Notes: generated by a model not told the origin, from the letters alone. A DNA stretch of 64,000 nt from JAUIAS01 sp030425395 (GCA_043553855.1 CP121336.1:3658001-3722000); one strand, 5' to 3'. Shown: positions 27,336 through 36,359, counted from the first letter of the stretch. Made by a program: numbers and translations.

Positions 27336-27341
27336 CCGATT

Positions 27342-28760
27342 GTGACAATCAAACTCTACAACACCAAGACACGTGCCAAGGAAGAGCTGGCGCCGATCAA
27401 TCCTGACAATGTGCGCATGTATGTCTGTGGGCCGACGGTCTATGACCGCGCACATCTGGGCAATGCGCGCCCTGCGATCGTGTTTGACGTGCTGTTCCGC
27501 CTGCTGCGCCACACCTACGGTGCCGATCACGTGACCTATGTGCGCAATTTCACCGACGTGGATGACAAGATCATCGCGCGGGCAGAGCGTGACAACAAAC
27601 CGATTTCCGAGATCACCGCCGAAACGACGCAATGGTATCTCGATGACATGGCCGCGGTGGGGGTGATGGAGCCTGATCATATGCCCCGTGCCACCCAGTT
27701 CATCCCGCAGATGATCGCGATGATCGAGAATCTGATCGGCAAAGGCCACGCCTATGCCGCAGAGGGCCACGTTCTTTTCGCGGTGGACAGCTACAAGGAC
27801 TATGGCGCGCTTTCGGGCAGGTCGGTGGATGACATGATCGCCGGTGCACGGGTCGAGATCGCCCCCTACAAACGCAACCCGATGGATTTCGTCCTGTGGA
27901 AGCCGTCTGACGCCGACACACAGGGCTGGGACAGCCCGTGGGGCTATGGCCGTCCGGGCTGGCACATCGAATGTTCGGCCATGGCCTATGAATTGCTGGG
28001 CGAGGATTTCGACATTCACGGCGGCGGCAACGACCTGATGTTTCCCCATCACGAAAACGAAATCGCGCAAAGCTGCTGCGCCCATCCCGAGGGTGGTTTT
28101 GCAAAAATATGGCTGCACAACGAGATGTTGCAGGTCGAAGGCAAGAAGATGTCCAAGAGCCTTGGCAACTTCTTTACCGTCCGCGACCTGCTGGATCAGG
28201 GAATTCCCGGCGAGGTGATCCGGTTTGTCATGCTCTCGACCCACTACCGCAAGCCGATGGACTGGACCGAGAAGAAGGCGAAAGAGGCGGAGAAAAGCCT
28301 GTCTTTCCTATATTCGAAAATTGGAGATATTGAATTCGATGAACGCTGGGAGCCGGACACTAAGGTGGTTGCTGCGTTAGCGGACGATCTCAACACATCA
28401 CTTGCAATGACCAGATTACTTGAAATTGCAAATCGGATTTTGCCGTCGGCGAACCCAGATGCGGATGTTTCCGACCAAATAGCTGCCGCAGAATTGAAGC
28501 GGACCGCTGGTTTACTCGGCTTATTGCAGAAGACGGAGAGTGAGTGGTGGGCGACATCAGACACAGATGTTTTGAAGTCGTGGAAAGAACGCCTCGTTAT
28601 GGCTCGTCAAAAAGCGATGGAAACGAAAGACTTCTCGGAGGTTGACCGATTAAAGGCGATCTTGGTTGGAGCAGGCGTCGAAGTGCGAATGAGCAAAGAT
28701 CAGGTCGAATTGGTGACTGATTGGATGTTCGACCCGTCCAAGCTGAAGGACCTCCTATGA
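27342..28760 (+). CDS. cysS: Cysteinyl-tRNA synthetase CysS
   Basis: A 472-residue class I synthetase that charges tRNA-Cys. I use the GTG at 27342 (reading MTIKLYNT) because GAGG lies six bases upstream; a GTG at 27330 is in frame but has no site. Motifs: MYVCGPTVYDRAHLGNARP (zinc Cys and HIGH-like HLGN), WHIECSAMA, GGGNDLMFPHHENEIAQS, and KMSKSLGNF (KMSKS). From about residue 320 (base 28300) onward the sequence becomes AT-rich with several TTA codons, unlike the first two thirds, suggesting recombination in the anticodon-binding end. The last residues look normal for the family. Confidence 0.96.
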   Translation: MTIKLYNTKTRAKEELAPINPDNVRMYVCGPTVYDRAHLGNARPAIVFDVLFRLLRHTYGADHVTYVRNFTDVDDKIIARAERDNKPISEITAETTQWYLDDMAAVGVMEPDHMPRATQFIPQMIAMIENLIGKGHAYAAEGHVLFAVDSYKDYGALSGRSVDDMIAGARVEIAPYKRNPMDFVLWKPSDADTQGWDSPWGYGRPGWHIECSAMAYELLGEDFDIHGGGNDLMFPHHENEIAQSCCAHPEGGFAKIWLHNEMLQVEGKKMSKSLGNFFTVRDLLDQGIPGEVIRFVMLSTHYRKPMDWTEKKAKEAEKSLSFLYSKIGDIEFDERWEPDTKVVAALADDLNTSLAMTRLLEIANRILPSANPDADVSDQIAAAELKRTAGLLGLLQKTESEWWATSDTDVLKSWKERLVMARQKAMETKDFSEVDRLKAILVGAGVEVRMSKDQVELVTDWMFDPSKLKDLL

Positions 28761-28778
28761 CCTTCATCCGATCAGAGG

Positions 28779-28837
28779 ACAGTCCCCGACCGCGGGTGGG
28801 GGTAAAGCCCCCGCCCGGGGGGGCGGTCGGGGGCTGT
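28779..28837. other. Long GC-rich hairpin between cysS and cimA
   Basis: ACAGTCCCCGACCGC (28779-28793) pairs with GCGGTCGGGGGCTGT (28823-28837) over 15 positions with one G-T wobble. Inside it GGGTGGGGG and CCCCCGCCC form a second 9-bp stem around TAAAG. It lies 19 bases after the cysS stop. With no T-run it is either an unusual terminator, a stability element or a protein target. Confidence 0.6.
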
Positions 28838-28929
28838 CCGGTGCGCTGCGCGACCCGGACGGTGCGCTGTGACACCTCGAGCGCGGTGCGGGCAAACCGC
28901 GCGGGAGCAGACGGGCAAGGAGTCGCGAT

Positions 28930-30546
28930 ATGACAAAAGACCGCCTCTATATCTACGACACCACCCTGCGGGACGGGCAGCAGACGCAGGGTGTGCAGTT
29001 CTCCACGGATGAAAAACGCCTGATCGCCGAGGCGCTCGACCGTCTGGGCGTGGATTACATCGAAGGCGGCTGGCCCGGTGCCAACCCCACCGACAGCGCC
29101 TTTTTCGACGCGGCCCCCAAGACCCGCGCCACCATGACCGCCTTTGGGATGACCAAGCGCGCGGGACGGTCGCCCGAAAACGATGATGTTCTGGCGGCCG
29201 TGATGAATGCCAATACTCCGGCTGTCTGTCTGGTGGGCAAATCCAACATTTTTCACGTGACCGATGCGCTTGGCATCGCGCCTGACGAAAACATCGACAA
29301 CATCCGCGCCTCTGTCGCGCATATCGTGGCGCAGGGCCGCGAGGCGCTATTTGACGCCGAACACTTCTTTGATGGGTATGCCACCGATCCCGGCTATGCG
29401 CGGGCTTGTCTTGATGCCGCGCTGGAGGCGGGTGCGCGGTGGCTTGTGCTGTGCGATACCAACGGCGGAACCATGCCCACGCAGATCGGTGAAACCGTGG
29501 CGGCGCTGATCGCCGACGGCATACCCGGCGACCGGATCGGCATTCACACCCATAACGATACCGAACAGGCCGTAGCGGGAAGCCTTGCCGCGGTCGAGGC
29601 GGGCGCGCGCCAGATCCAAGGCACGCTGAACGGGCTTGGCGAACGCTGCGGCAATGCCAACCTGACCACCCTGATCCCCACGCTCAAGCTCAAGGCCCCT
29701 TATGCCAGCCAGTTCGAGACAGGCATATCCGATGTCGCCCTTGAAGGGCTGACGCGGGTATCGCGGATGCTGGACGATATCCTGAACCGGGTTCCCAACC
29801 GGCAATCGGCCTATGTCGGATCGGCGGCCTTTGCGCACAAAGCCGGGCTGCACGCCAGCGCGATCCTGAAGAACCCGGCCACCTATGAACATATCGACCC
29901 CGCACAGGTCGGCAATGCGCGCATCATTCCGATGTCCAATCAGGCCGGACAATCGAACCTGCGCCGCCGTCTTGGCGATGCAAACATTGCGGTTGAACCG
30001 GGCGATCCGGCCTTGGCGCGCATTCTTGACCGGGTCAAGGACCGCGAAGCGCAGGGGTATTCCTATGACACTGCGCAGGCATCCTTCGAGTTGCTGGCGC
30101 GCGATGAACTGGGCCAATTGCCCCAGTATTTTGAGGTCAAGCGCTACCGCGTGACGGTTGAGCGACGCAAGAACAAGTATGACCGCATGGTCAGCCTTTC
30201 GGAGGCCGTCGTGGTGGTCAAGGTCGATGGCGAAAAGAAGCTCTCCGTTTCCGAAAGCATGGACGAAACCGGGGGCGATCGTGGCCCGGTCAACGCGCTG
30301 GCCAAGGCATTGGCCAAGGATCTAGGCCAATATTCCGGTATCATCGACGATATGCGGCTTGTCGATTTCAAGGTGCGCATCACCCAAGGCGGCACCGAAG
30401 CCGTGACCCGCGTCATCATCGACAGTGAAGACGGGCAGGGGCGGCGCTGGTCCACCGTCGGGGTCAGTGCAAATATCGTGGATGCCAGCTTTGAAGCGTT
30501 GCTGGATGCGATCCGCTGGAAGCTCGTCCGAGAAATTGAAAAATGA
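28930..30546 (+). CDS. cimA: (R)-citramalate synthase CimA
   Basis: A 538-residue member of the isopropylmalate synthase family with AAGGAG upstream. It condenses pyruvate and acetyl-CoA to citramalate, the start of threonine-independent isoleucine synthesis. Motifs are YIYDTTLRDGQQTQGVQFS (metal Asp, catalytic Arg), GIHTHNDTEQAVAGSLAAVEAGA (metal His pair) and QIQGTLNGLGERCGNANL; the C-terminal LeuA dimer domain begins near residue 400 and is the usual allosteric site. The length and the VGSAAFAHKAGLHASAI segment favour CimA over LeuA, but homocitrate-type relatives are similar. Confidence 0.88.
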   Translation: MTKDRLYIYDTTLRDGQQTQGVQFSTDEKRLIAEALDRLGVDYIEGGWPGANPTDSAFFDAAPKTRATMTAFGMTKRAGRSPENDDVLAAVMNANTPAVCLVGKSNIFHVTDALGIAPDENIDNIRASVAHIVAQGREALFDAEHFFDGYATDPGYARACLDAALEAGARWLVLCDTNGGTMPTQIGETVAALIADGIPGDRIGIHTHNDTEQAVAGSLAAVEAGARQIQGTLNGLGERCGNANLTTLIPTLKLKAPYASQFETGISDVALEGLTRVSRMLDDILNRVPNRQSAYVGSAAFAHKAGLHASAILKNPATYEHIDPAQVGNARIIPMSNQAGQSNLRRRLGDANIAVEPGDPALARILDRVKDREAQGYSYDTAQASFELLARDELGQLPQYFEVKRYRVTVERRKNKYDRMVSLSEAVVVVKVDGEKKLSVSESMDETGGDRGPVNALAKALAKDLGQYSGIIDDMRLVDFKVRITQGGTEAVTRVIIDSEDGQGRRWSTVGVSANIVDASFEALLDAIRWKLVREIEK

Positions 30547-31517
30547 TCGGAACCATTCTGAAATCTGCCGCCATTGGTGGCGCTGTGACGGTGTGCGTGG
30601 CGCTGGGGCTGGTGGCCTCACAAAGGCCGGACATGTCGGCGGCGACACAGGGTGAGGGGCTGGATTTCTCCGAAATTCTTGGGCGCACGATGTCCGCGCC
30701 GGAACCGCGCGCGGTGCCGATGCGTGACGGTTACGGGCTGCAAACGCGCGCCTACGGGGAGGCTGGCCCGCTGGTGGTGATGGTGCACGGATCGGGCTGG
30801 AACGGGCTTCAGTTCAACGATCTGGCGCAGGCGCTGTCAGGGCGCGCGCGCGTTCTGGTGCCTGATCTGCGCGGTCACGGTGCCGAACCGGGGCGGCGCG
30901 GCGATGTGGATCACATCGGTCAGTTGGAAGAAGACTTCGCCGACCTGATCGCCGCCGAGGCGCAACCCGCCCAGAAAGTGATCCTGCTGGGCCATTCGTC
31001 CGGGGGCGGGTTGGTGGTGCGCATGGCGGGCGGTGCTTACGGGGACCGGATGGACGGCGCGATCCTGCTGGCCCCGTTCCTGTCGCACAAGGCCCCGACA
31101 ACGCGCGCCAATTCCGGCGGATGGGCCCGACCGCTGTTGCGTCGCATCATTGGCCTGTCGATTCTCAATACCTTCCGGATTACCGCGCTCAACCACTTGC
31201 CAGTGATCACCTTTTCCTTTCCGTCGCAGGTGCTGGACGGCCCGTTGGGTCATCTGGCCACGTCGCATTATTCCTTTCGGCTGAACACGTCCTATGCGCC
31301 GCGCGGCGACTATCAGGCGGATATCGCGGCCCTGCCGCGCTTTCTCCTGATTGCCGGTTCCGCGGATGAGGCGATGGATGCCGCGGCCTATGCGCCGTTG
31401 CTGACCCCTATCAATGATGGCGGTCAGGTTCTGACCGTCGATGGGGTGGGCCATCTTGCCATCGTGGACGCCCCTGAAACATTGGCAGCAATAACCGGGT
31501 TTCTGGATGAATTTTGA
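30543..31517 (+). CDS. Alpha/beta hydrolase, membrane-anchored or exported
   Basis: A 324-residue protein with a hydrophobic N-terminus (ILKSAAIGGAVTVCVALGLVAS) that is probably an anchor or signal. The hydrolase core contains LVVMVHGSGWNGLQF (oxyanion region), VLVPDLRGHGAEPGRRG, the nucleophile elbow LLGHSSGGGLVVRM (Ser about residue 155) and the late His in VDGVGHLAIVD. It overlaps cimA by four bases and the next gene by eleven. The substrate is unknown; it resembles alpha/beta-fold lysophospholipase-type enzymes. Confidence 0.82.
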   Translation: MIGTILKSAAIGGAVTVCVALGLVASQRPDMSAATQGEGLDFSEILGRTMSAPEPRAVPMRDGYGLQTRAYGEAGPLVVMVHGSGWNGLQFNDLAQALSGRARVLVPDLRGHGAEPGRRGDVDHIGQLEEDFADLIAAEAQPAQKVILLGHSSGGGLVVRMAGGAYGDRMDGAILLAPFLSHKAPTTRANSGGWARPLLRRIIGLSILNTFRITALNHLPVITFSFPSQVLDGPLGHLATSHYSFRLNTSYAPRGDYQADIAALPRFLLIAGSADEAMDAAAYAPLLTPINDGGQVLTVDGVGHLAIVDAPETLAAITGFLDEF

Positions 31518-32283
31518 CGCAGACACCATCGGGTGTGCGGGGATCGTCGAACGGGGCGATCCCGACAGGTTCCGCGCAGCAATGGCCGCGCCGCCCAAGG
31601 CACGCGCGGTGCTGTTTCCGCTCTACGCCTTCAATGTCGAGGTATCCCGCGCCCCTTGGGCATCGCAGGAGCCCATGATTGCCGAAATGCGGCTGCAATG
31701 GTGGCGTGACGCGCTGGACGAGATCGCGACCGGCAAACCGGCGCGCCGGCATGAGGTCGTCACCCCGCTGGCCCGCATCCTGTCCCCGGAGCAGGCCGCA
31801 GCCCTCGATGCGGCAGTGACCGCCCGGCAGTGGGATATCTATCGTGAGCCGTTCGAAAATGATGCGGCGTTGATCGCCCACATTGACGCAACCGCCGGTC
31901 TGCTGATGGTCACCGCGGCCCAGTCTCTTGGGGCCGCCGATCCCGATACGGTGCGCGATTATGCCCGTGCGGCCGGTGTGGCCGCATGGCTGCGCGCGGC
32001 CCCGGACCTTGAGGCGCGCGGCCGCATTCCGCTGCTTGACGGAACGCCCGAGGGTATCTGCGGTCTGGCGCAGATCGGGCAAACCGCATTGCGCAACGCA
32101 AGACGCAACCGGGCCAAGGTCTCGGCCGCCGCGCGCCCGGCGTTGTTGGCCGGATGGCAGGCGGGAGGACTGTTGGATCGCGCTGCAAAAGATCCCGGCT
32201 GTGTCGCCGCAGGTGCGCTTGTGCCCGGCCCGTTCCAAAGCGGCGCACGGCTTATTTGGCAAGCCGCCACGGGGCGCTGGTAA
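31507..32283 (+). CDS. Squalene/phytoene synthase family protein (NDUFAF6-like)
   Basis: A 258-residue all-alpha isoprenoid-synthase-fold protein: LFPLYAFNVEVSRAPWA and MIAEMRLQWWRDALDEI. These resemble the complex I assembly factor NDUFAF6 branch, not true phytoene synthases, and the canonical aspartate-rich substrate motifs are not obvious. It has no signal peptide. The start overlaps the hydrolase stop. No carotenoid or hopanoid gene is near, which also argues against a terpene role. Confidence 0.7.
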   Translation: MNFDADTIGCAGIVERGDPDRFRAAMAAPPKARAVLFPLYAFNVEVSRAPWASQEPMIAEMRLQWWRDALDEIATGKPARRHEVVTPLARILSPEQAAALDAAVTARQWDIYREPFENDAALIAHIDATAGLLMVTAAQSLGAADPDTVRDYARAAGVAAWLRAAPDLEARGRIPLLDGTPEGICGLAQIGQTALRNARRNRAKVSAAARPALLAGWQAGGLLDRAAKDPGCVAAGALVPGPFQSGARLIWQAATGRW

Positions 32284-32311
32284 ACGGTTATGGTTTGAAA
32301 AATGGCGGCCT

Positions 32312-33526
32312 TTAGGGGCGCGCCATGTCTTTCGGGCGCATGGCCAGCCAGATCAGCGCGCCACCGGCCAGCACAAGGAATGGAGCCATTGCGAGGTTGA
32401 CCGCTGTCCAGCCTTCCACGGCCGTTCCGCCGGAGCAATTCATCAATCCGCCCGAAGACAGCGACGCAAACGTCACCCCGCCAAATACCAGCAGATCGTT
32501 CAGCCCCTGCATCCGTCCGCGTTCGTGCGCTTCATGGGCACCGGCGAGCATGGTGGTCGCGCCGATAAACCCAAAGTTCCAGCCGATACCCAGCAGGATC
32601 AGCGCCACAAAGAAGTTCTCCAGCTCGACCCCGTGCAGAGCCACAGCCCCGGCACCGGCCAAAATAACAAGCCCGGCTGCCACGATCCTTTCGACGCCAA
32701 ACCGCGCGATCAGGTGGCCGGTAAAGAACGACGGAATATACATTGCCAGAACGTGGCTGGTCACCACGTCAGCGGCGTTACCCGCATCATACCCGCAGCC
32801 CACCACCGCCAGCGGTGTCGAAGTCATCACAAGGTTCATAAGTGCATAGGACACCATCGCACAGATCACCGCGACGGCGATTCGGGGTTCCTTGAGCATT
32901 TCGATCCGTGACCGGCCGCGCGGCGCGTCTTCCGAGGGCACCGGCGGGCGGGGAATATCCAGAAGGAAGAACAGGAACGCCCCCACCACGTTGAGGGTGA
33001 TTACCGCAAGATAGGTGCCCAGAAACGGAATGACGAAGGCGTCGGACGTCAGCTTGACCATCTGCGGTCCGATGATCGCGGCGGCCAGACCGCCGGCCAT
33101 CACATAGGAAATTGCCTTTGGCCGGAACGCATCCGACGCGGTATCGGCGGCGGCAAAGCGATAAAAGCCATGCGCGCTCATGTAACCGCCGGTCAGGAAA
33201 CTGCCGAACAGAAAGATCGGAAAAGACGCAACATACAGCCCATAAGCCCCGATGATACCCCCGAGCGCCCCGAACACGGCCCCCACGAGAAACCCAGCGC
33301 GGCGACCATATTTCTGCATCACCGCCGACAGTGGCGTCGCGGCCAGCATCGACCCCATAACGATCAGGGAAATCGGCAAGGTCGCAAGGCACACGTTGCT
33401 GGCCAGCGATTGGCCAGCCAATCCGCCGATGGTGAAAATCATTGGCATCTGCGCGCCCAGCACCGCTTGGGCCAGAACCAGAACCACCACGTTGCGGCGG
33501 GCTTTGCTGTCATCAATCATTGTCAT
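32312..33526 (-). CDS. MFS transporter
   Basis: A 404-residue integral inner-membrane protein with about twelve hydrophobic segments, starting with VVVLVLAQAVLGAQMPMIFTIGGLAGQSL. The intracellular loop after TM2 reads MQKYGRRAGF, the GxxxRxGRR-like MFS signature. A central cytoplasmic loop (residues about 190-215, IPRPPVPSEDAPRGRSRIEML) divides the two six-helix halves. The substrate cannot be inferred. The gene is divergent from cobK across 75 bases, with its stop 29 bases from the stop of the preceding gene. Confidence 0.88.
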   Translation of the reverse strand: MTMIDDSKARRNVVVLVLAQAVLGAQMPMIFTIGGLAGQSLASNVCLATLPISLIVMGSMLAATPLSAVMQKYGRRAGFLVGAVFGALGGIIGAYGLYVASFPIFLFGSFLTGGYMSAHGFYRFAAADTASDAFRPKAISYVMAGGLAAAIIGPQMVKLTSDAFVIPFLGTYLAVITLNVVGAFLFFLLDIPRPPVPSEDAPRGRSRIEMLKEPRIAVAVICAMVSYALMNLVMTSTPLAVVGCGYDAGNAADVVTSHVLAMYIPSFFTGHLIARFGVERIVAAGLVILAGAGAVALHGVELENFFVALILLGIGWNFGFIGATTMLAGAHEAHERGRMQGLNDLLVFGGVTFASLSSGGLMNCSGGTAVEGWTAVNLAMAPFLVLAGGALIWLAMRPKDMARP

Positions 33527-33601
33527 GTGAACGGCTTACTCCTGAATATATTCCGGCACAAGCATCTTGCGCGCCACGCCCACGCGGGCCAGTGTCGCGG
33601 C

Positions 33602-34408
33602 ATGACCGATCCCCGCGCCATGACTGCCAACGTCGGAAATTTGCCTTTGCGGGCACGTGTGTTCGTGATCGGCGGCGCGGCCGAAACCGTGCCGCTGTGT
33701 CGCGGGTTGCTGGATGATGGCGCGACCGTCGCGCTGGCGCTTGAGACGGCACCGCGCTCCGGGGGGCCGATTCCCGGCGGCATATCTGTCGCCCATCTGG
33801 GGCAGGATGATGCGGCGCTTTGTGCGCAGATGCAGGCCTCGGATGCCGACGCGGTGATCGACGTGACCCACCCGTTTTCCGACGTGCCCGCGCGGGCGTG
33901 GCCGCTTTGCCGGGACATGGGCCTACCTTATCTGAGGCTGCGTCGCCCGGCATGGGAGCCGGGTCCGGGGGATCGCTGGACCACGGTGGCCGATACGGCG
34001 CACGCCGCGAGGCTGTTGCCCGCAGGCGCGCGGGTTCTTGTCACGACAGGACGCGGCAGCCTTGGCGGGTTTTCGAACCTGCGTGGCGGGCATCTTTTTG
34101 TGCGCCAGCTTGGGCCGCCAAGGCCGGTTCCGGATATCCGAAACGCCACTTTCCGCTTTGAAACCGGACCGTTCAGCGTGGCCCATGAACGCGACGTTCT
34201 GCGCGAACTGGGGATCACGGCAATCGTGTGCAATAATTCGGGTGGCACCACCAGCCGCTCCAAGGTCGACGCGGCGCGCGCCCTCGGTGTTCCTGTGTTC
34301 TTGCGCGCGCGCCCCGGCCTTGCAGACGGCACCGGGCATTGCGCGCCGGAAGTCGACAGCGTGGCCGCCGCTTGCGGCTGGTTCCAAGATCAGGCGGGTG
34401 AGTCATGA
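33602..34408 (+). CDS. cobK: Precorrin-6A (cobalt-precorrin-6A) reductase CobK/CbiJ
   Basis: A 268-residue protein with the CobK pattern: RVFVIGGAAETVPLCRGLLDDG at the N-terminus, DADAVIDVTHPFSDVPARAWPLCRDMGLPYLRLRRPAW, VLVTTGRGSLGGFSNLRG and CNNSGGTTSRSKVDAARALGVPVFL. It reduces precorrin-6A in the corrin ring pathway. I start it at the ATG at 33602; MTANVG at 33620 is the alternative. Neither has a good ribosome site. No other cob gene is in the window. The product would support NrdJ and any corrinoid partner of the MttB protein. It overlaps the next gene by four bases. Confidence 0.85.
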   Translation: MTDPRAMTANVGNLPLRARVFVIGGAAETVPLCRGLLDDGATVALALETAPRSGGPIPGGISVAHLGQDDAALCAQMQASDADAVIDVTHPFSDVPARAWPLCRDMGLPYLRLRRPAWEPGPGDRWTTVADTAHAARLLPAGARVLVTTGRGSLGGFSNLRGGHLFVRQLGPPRPVPDIRNATFRFETGPFSVAHERDVLRELGITAIVCNNSGGTTSRSKVDAARALGVPVFLRARPGLADGTGHCAPEVDSVAAACGWFQDQAGES

Positions 34409-35037
34409 CGGTGGGACGGATCATAGAAACCGACGCCTGTGTGCGCGAAGGCGCGGCATGGCTGGCAGAGGCCGATCCGCGGTTTGGCCATGCGCTGACC
34501 CAGACCGGCCCTTTGCCACTGCGTCGGCGGCCCGACGGGTTCGCGCAGTTGCTTTCGGCGATTGTCAGCCAACAGGTCAGTGTCGCTTCGGCCAGAGCGA
34601 TCTGGGCACGGCTTGAAGGAGCGGGGCTGATCACTGAACCGGCCATCCGCGCCGCCAGCGATGAGGATCTGCGGGCGGTGGGATTGAGCAGGCAAAAGAT
34701 GCGGTATGCCCGCGCGCTGGCGGAGGCGGGGATCGCTTATGCCGATCTGCGCACCGCTCCGGATCAGGAGGTTGTCGCGACCCTGACGAAGGTGCCGGGA
34801 ATCGGAACCTGGACCGCAGAGATTTATGCGATGTTCTCGCTTGGGCGGGCGGATGTGTTTGCCCCCGGCGATCTGGCCCTTCAGGAAGGCGCGCGCTTGT
34901 TGTTCGGGTTGCCCGACCGCCCGCGCGAGGCAGCCTTGCGCCGCATGGCCGCCGACTGGAGCCCGTGGCGAGCGGTTGCGGCGCGGCTCTTGTGGGCCTA
35001 TTACCACGTGGAAAAGGACAGGGAAGGGATCGCATGA
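34405..35037 (+). CDS. DNA-3-methyladenine glycosylase II (AlkA-like)
   Basis: A 210-residue HhH-GPD glycosylase, shorter than E. coli AlkA because it lacks the N-terminal Ada/TBP-like domain. Motifs: FAQLLSAIVSQQVSVASARAIWARL, the helix-hairpin-helix KVPGIGTWTAEIYAMFSLGRADVFAPGDLAL with the catalytic Asp at about residue 156 in PGD, and WSPWRAVAARLLWAYYH. It removes alkylated bases from DNA. It is coupled by four-base overlaps to cobK upstream and the esterase downstream. Confidence 0.9.
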   Translation: MTVGRIIETDACVREGAAWLAEADPRFGHALTQTGPLPLRRRPDGFAQLLSAIVSQQVSVASARAIWARLEGAGLITEPAIRAASDEDLRAVGLSRQKMRYARALAEAGIAYADLRTAPDQEVVATLTKVPGIGTWTAEIYAMFSLGRADVFAPGDLALQEGARLLFGLPDRPREAALRRMAADWSPWRAVAARLLWAYYHVEKDREGIA

Positions 35038-35699
35038 CACGGGTGCTCAACGCAGGCCGCAAGGGGCCGCAATCAGGAACAACACGATCGGTTGTGGTGT
35101 TCCTGCACGGCTACGGGGCCAACGGTGCCGATCTTTTGGGTCTGGCCGACCCTCTGGGCGAACATTTGCCCGATACGCTGTTTCTGGCACCAGACGCACC
35201 CGAATCCGTTCCCGGTGCCCCATTCGGATATCAGTGGTTCCCGATCCCCTGGCTGGACGGATCCTCCGAAGAAGAAGCGGCGCGCGGCATGGCGATGGCT
35301 GTGAATGACCTGAACGCCTTTCTCGACGGGGTGATGGTGGACGAAGACGTGCTGCCCGAACAGTTGGCGCTTGTCGGCTTTTCCCAAGGGTCGATGATGA
35401 GCCTGCACGTCGCCCCGCGCCGCGCTGATCCGGTGGCGGGTATCGTTGCCTTCTCCGGGCGCCTGCTGGAACCTGATCTGCTGGTCGATGAGGTCACATC
35501 GCGGATGCCGATCCTTCTGGTGCATGGCGATGCCGATGACGTGGTTCCGCCGCAATCGCTGCCCGAGGCGGCCGATGCGCTGCAAAAGGCAGGTTTCCGC
35601 GATGTCTATGCGCATATCATGAAGGGCACCGGCCACGGCATCGCGCCTGATGGTCTGGGCGTGGCACTGGCGTTCCTGCGCGATGAGCTTGGCTTCTGA
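35034..35699 (+). CDS. Phospholipase/carboxylesterase-type alpha/beta hydrolase
   Basis: A 221-residue cytosolic esterase starting at 35034, overlapping the glycosylase stop. The triad is visible: VFLHGYGANGADLLG (oxyanion hole), LVGFSQGSMMSLHV (Ser), LLVHGDADDVVPP (Asp) and GTGHGIAPDGL (His). This is the carboxylesterase/thioesterase-like family (Abhydrolase_2), which includes acyl-protein thioesterases and lysophospholipases. Substrate unknown. A short AT-rich hairpin (TTTAG/CTAAA, 35715-35729) follows between it and the converging gene. Confidence 0.88.
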   Translation: MTRVLNAGRKGPQSGTTRSVVVFLHGYGANGADLLGLADPLGEHLPDTLFLAPDAPESVPGAPFGYQWFPIPWLDGSSEEEAARGMAMAVNDLNAFLDGVMVDEDVLPEQLALVGFSQGSMMSLHVAPRRADPVAGIVAFSGRLLEPDLLVDEVTSRMPILLVHGDADDVVPPQSLPEAADALQKAGFRDVYAHIMKGTGHGIAPDGLGVALAFLRDELGF

Positions 35700-35750
35700 C
35701 CTTGGAGGAAATGGTTTAGATTAACTAAATCAATTTCTTACGGGCTGATA

Positions 35751-36359
35751 TTAACCCTTCTTTCGCCTTCCCGCCGCTTTGTTTTTGTCGCGCGCGGGAA
35801 GGGTCGGATCGACATCCACCCATGTGCCCGGCGCGATATTGTCGAGAGACCACGGCCCGATGGCCCAGCGGATCAGGCGCAATGTCGGGTGGCCCACGGC
35901 GGCGGTCATGCGGCGCACCTGACGGTTGCGGCCTTCTGTTATGATCAGTTCTATCCAGCAATCCGGCACGGATTTGCGTTCCCGGATCGGCGGCACCCGT
36001 GGCCAGAGGCGCGGCGGGCCGTCAACCCGTCGGACGCGGGCAGGGCGCGTCGGCCCGTCTTTCAGGGTCACACCCTTCCGCAGTGCCTCGATTGCGGCCG
36101 CGTCGGGCACGCCTTCGATTTGGGCGAAATAGGTCTTGGCCAGCTTGTGACGCGGGTGGCTGATACGGGCCTGCAAGCCACCATCGTCGGTCAGCAGCAT
36201 CAGCCCTTCGCTGTCGCGGTCCAACCGCCCCGCAGGATAAACCCCGGGCACATCCACAAAGGCGCTGAGTGTGCGCCGCTCTGAGCCCTCGGGCATCGAG
36301 CGGTCGCGAAACTGCGACAGGACGTCAAAAGGTTTGTTGAGTGCGATAAGCCGTGCCAT
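35751..36359 (-). CDS. rRNA large-subunit pseudouridine synthase (RsuA/RluE-like)
   Basis: A 202-residue pseudouridine synthase from the ATG at 36359 (MARLIALNKPFDVLSQF). Motif II is VYPAGRLDRDSEGLMLLTDDG with the catalytic Asp in GRLDRDSEG, then KTYFAQIEG, and motif III as LIITEGRNRQVRRMTAAVGHPTLRLIRWAIGPW. It lacks the N-terminal S4 domain, which matches RluE, so E. coli 23S U2457 is the likely but unproven target. The C-terminus is Lys/Arg-rich. Confidence 0.9.
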   Translation of the reverse strand: MARLIALNKPFDVLSQFRDRSMPEGSERRTLSAFVDVPGVYPAGRLDRDSEGLMLLTDDGGLQARISHPRHKLAKTYFAQIEGVPDAAAIEALRKGVTLKDGPTRPARVRRVDGPPRLWPRVPPIRERKSVPDCWIELIITEGRNRQVRRMTAAVGHPTLRLIRWAIGPWSLDNIAPGTWVDVDPTLPARDKNKAAGRRKKG

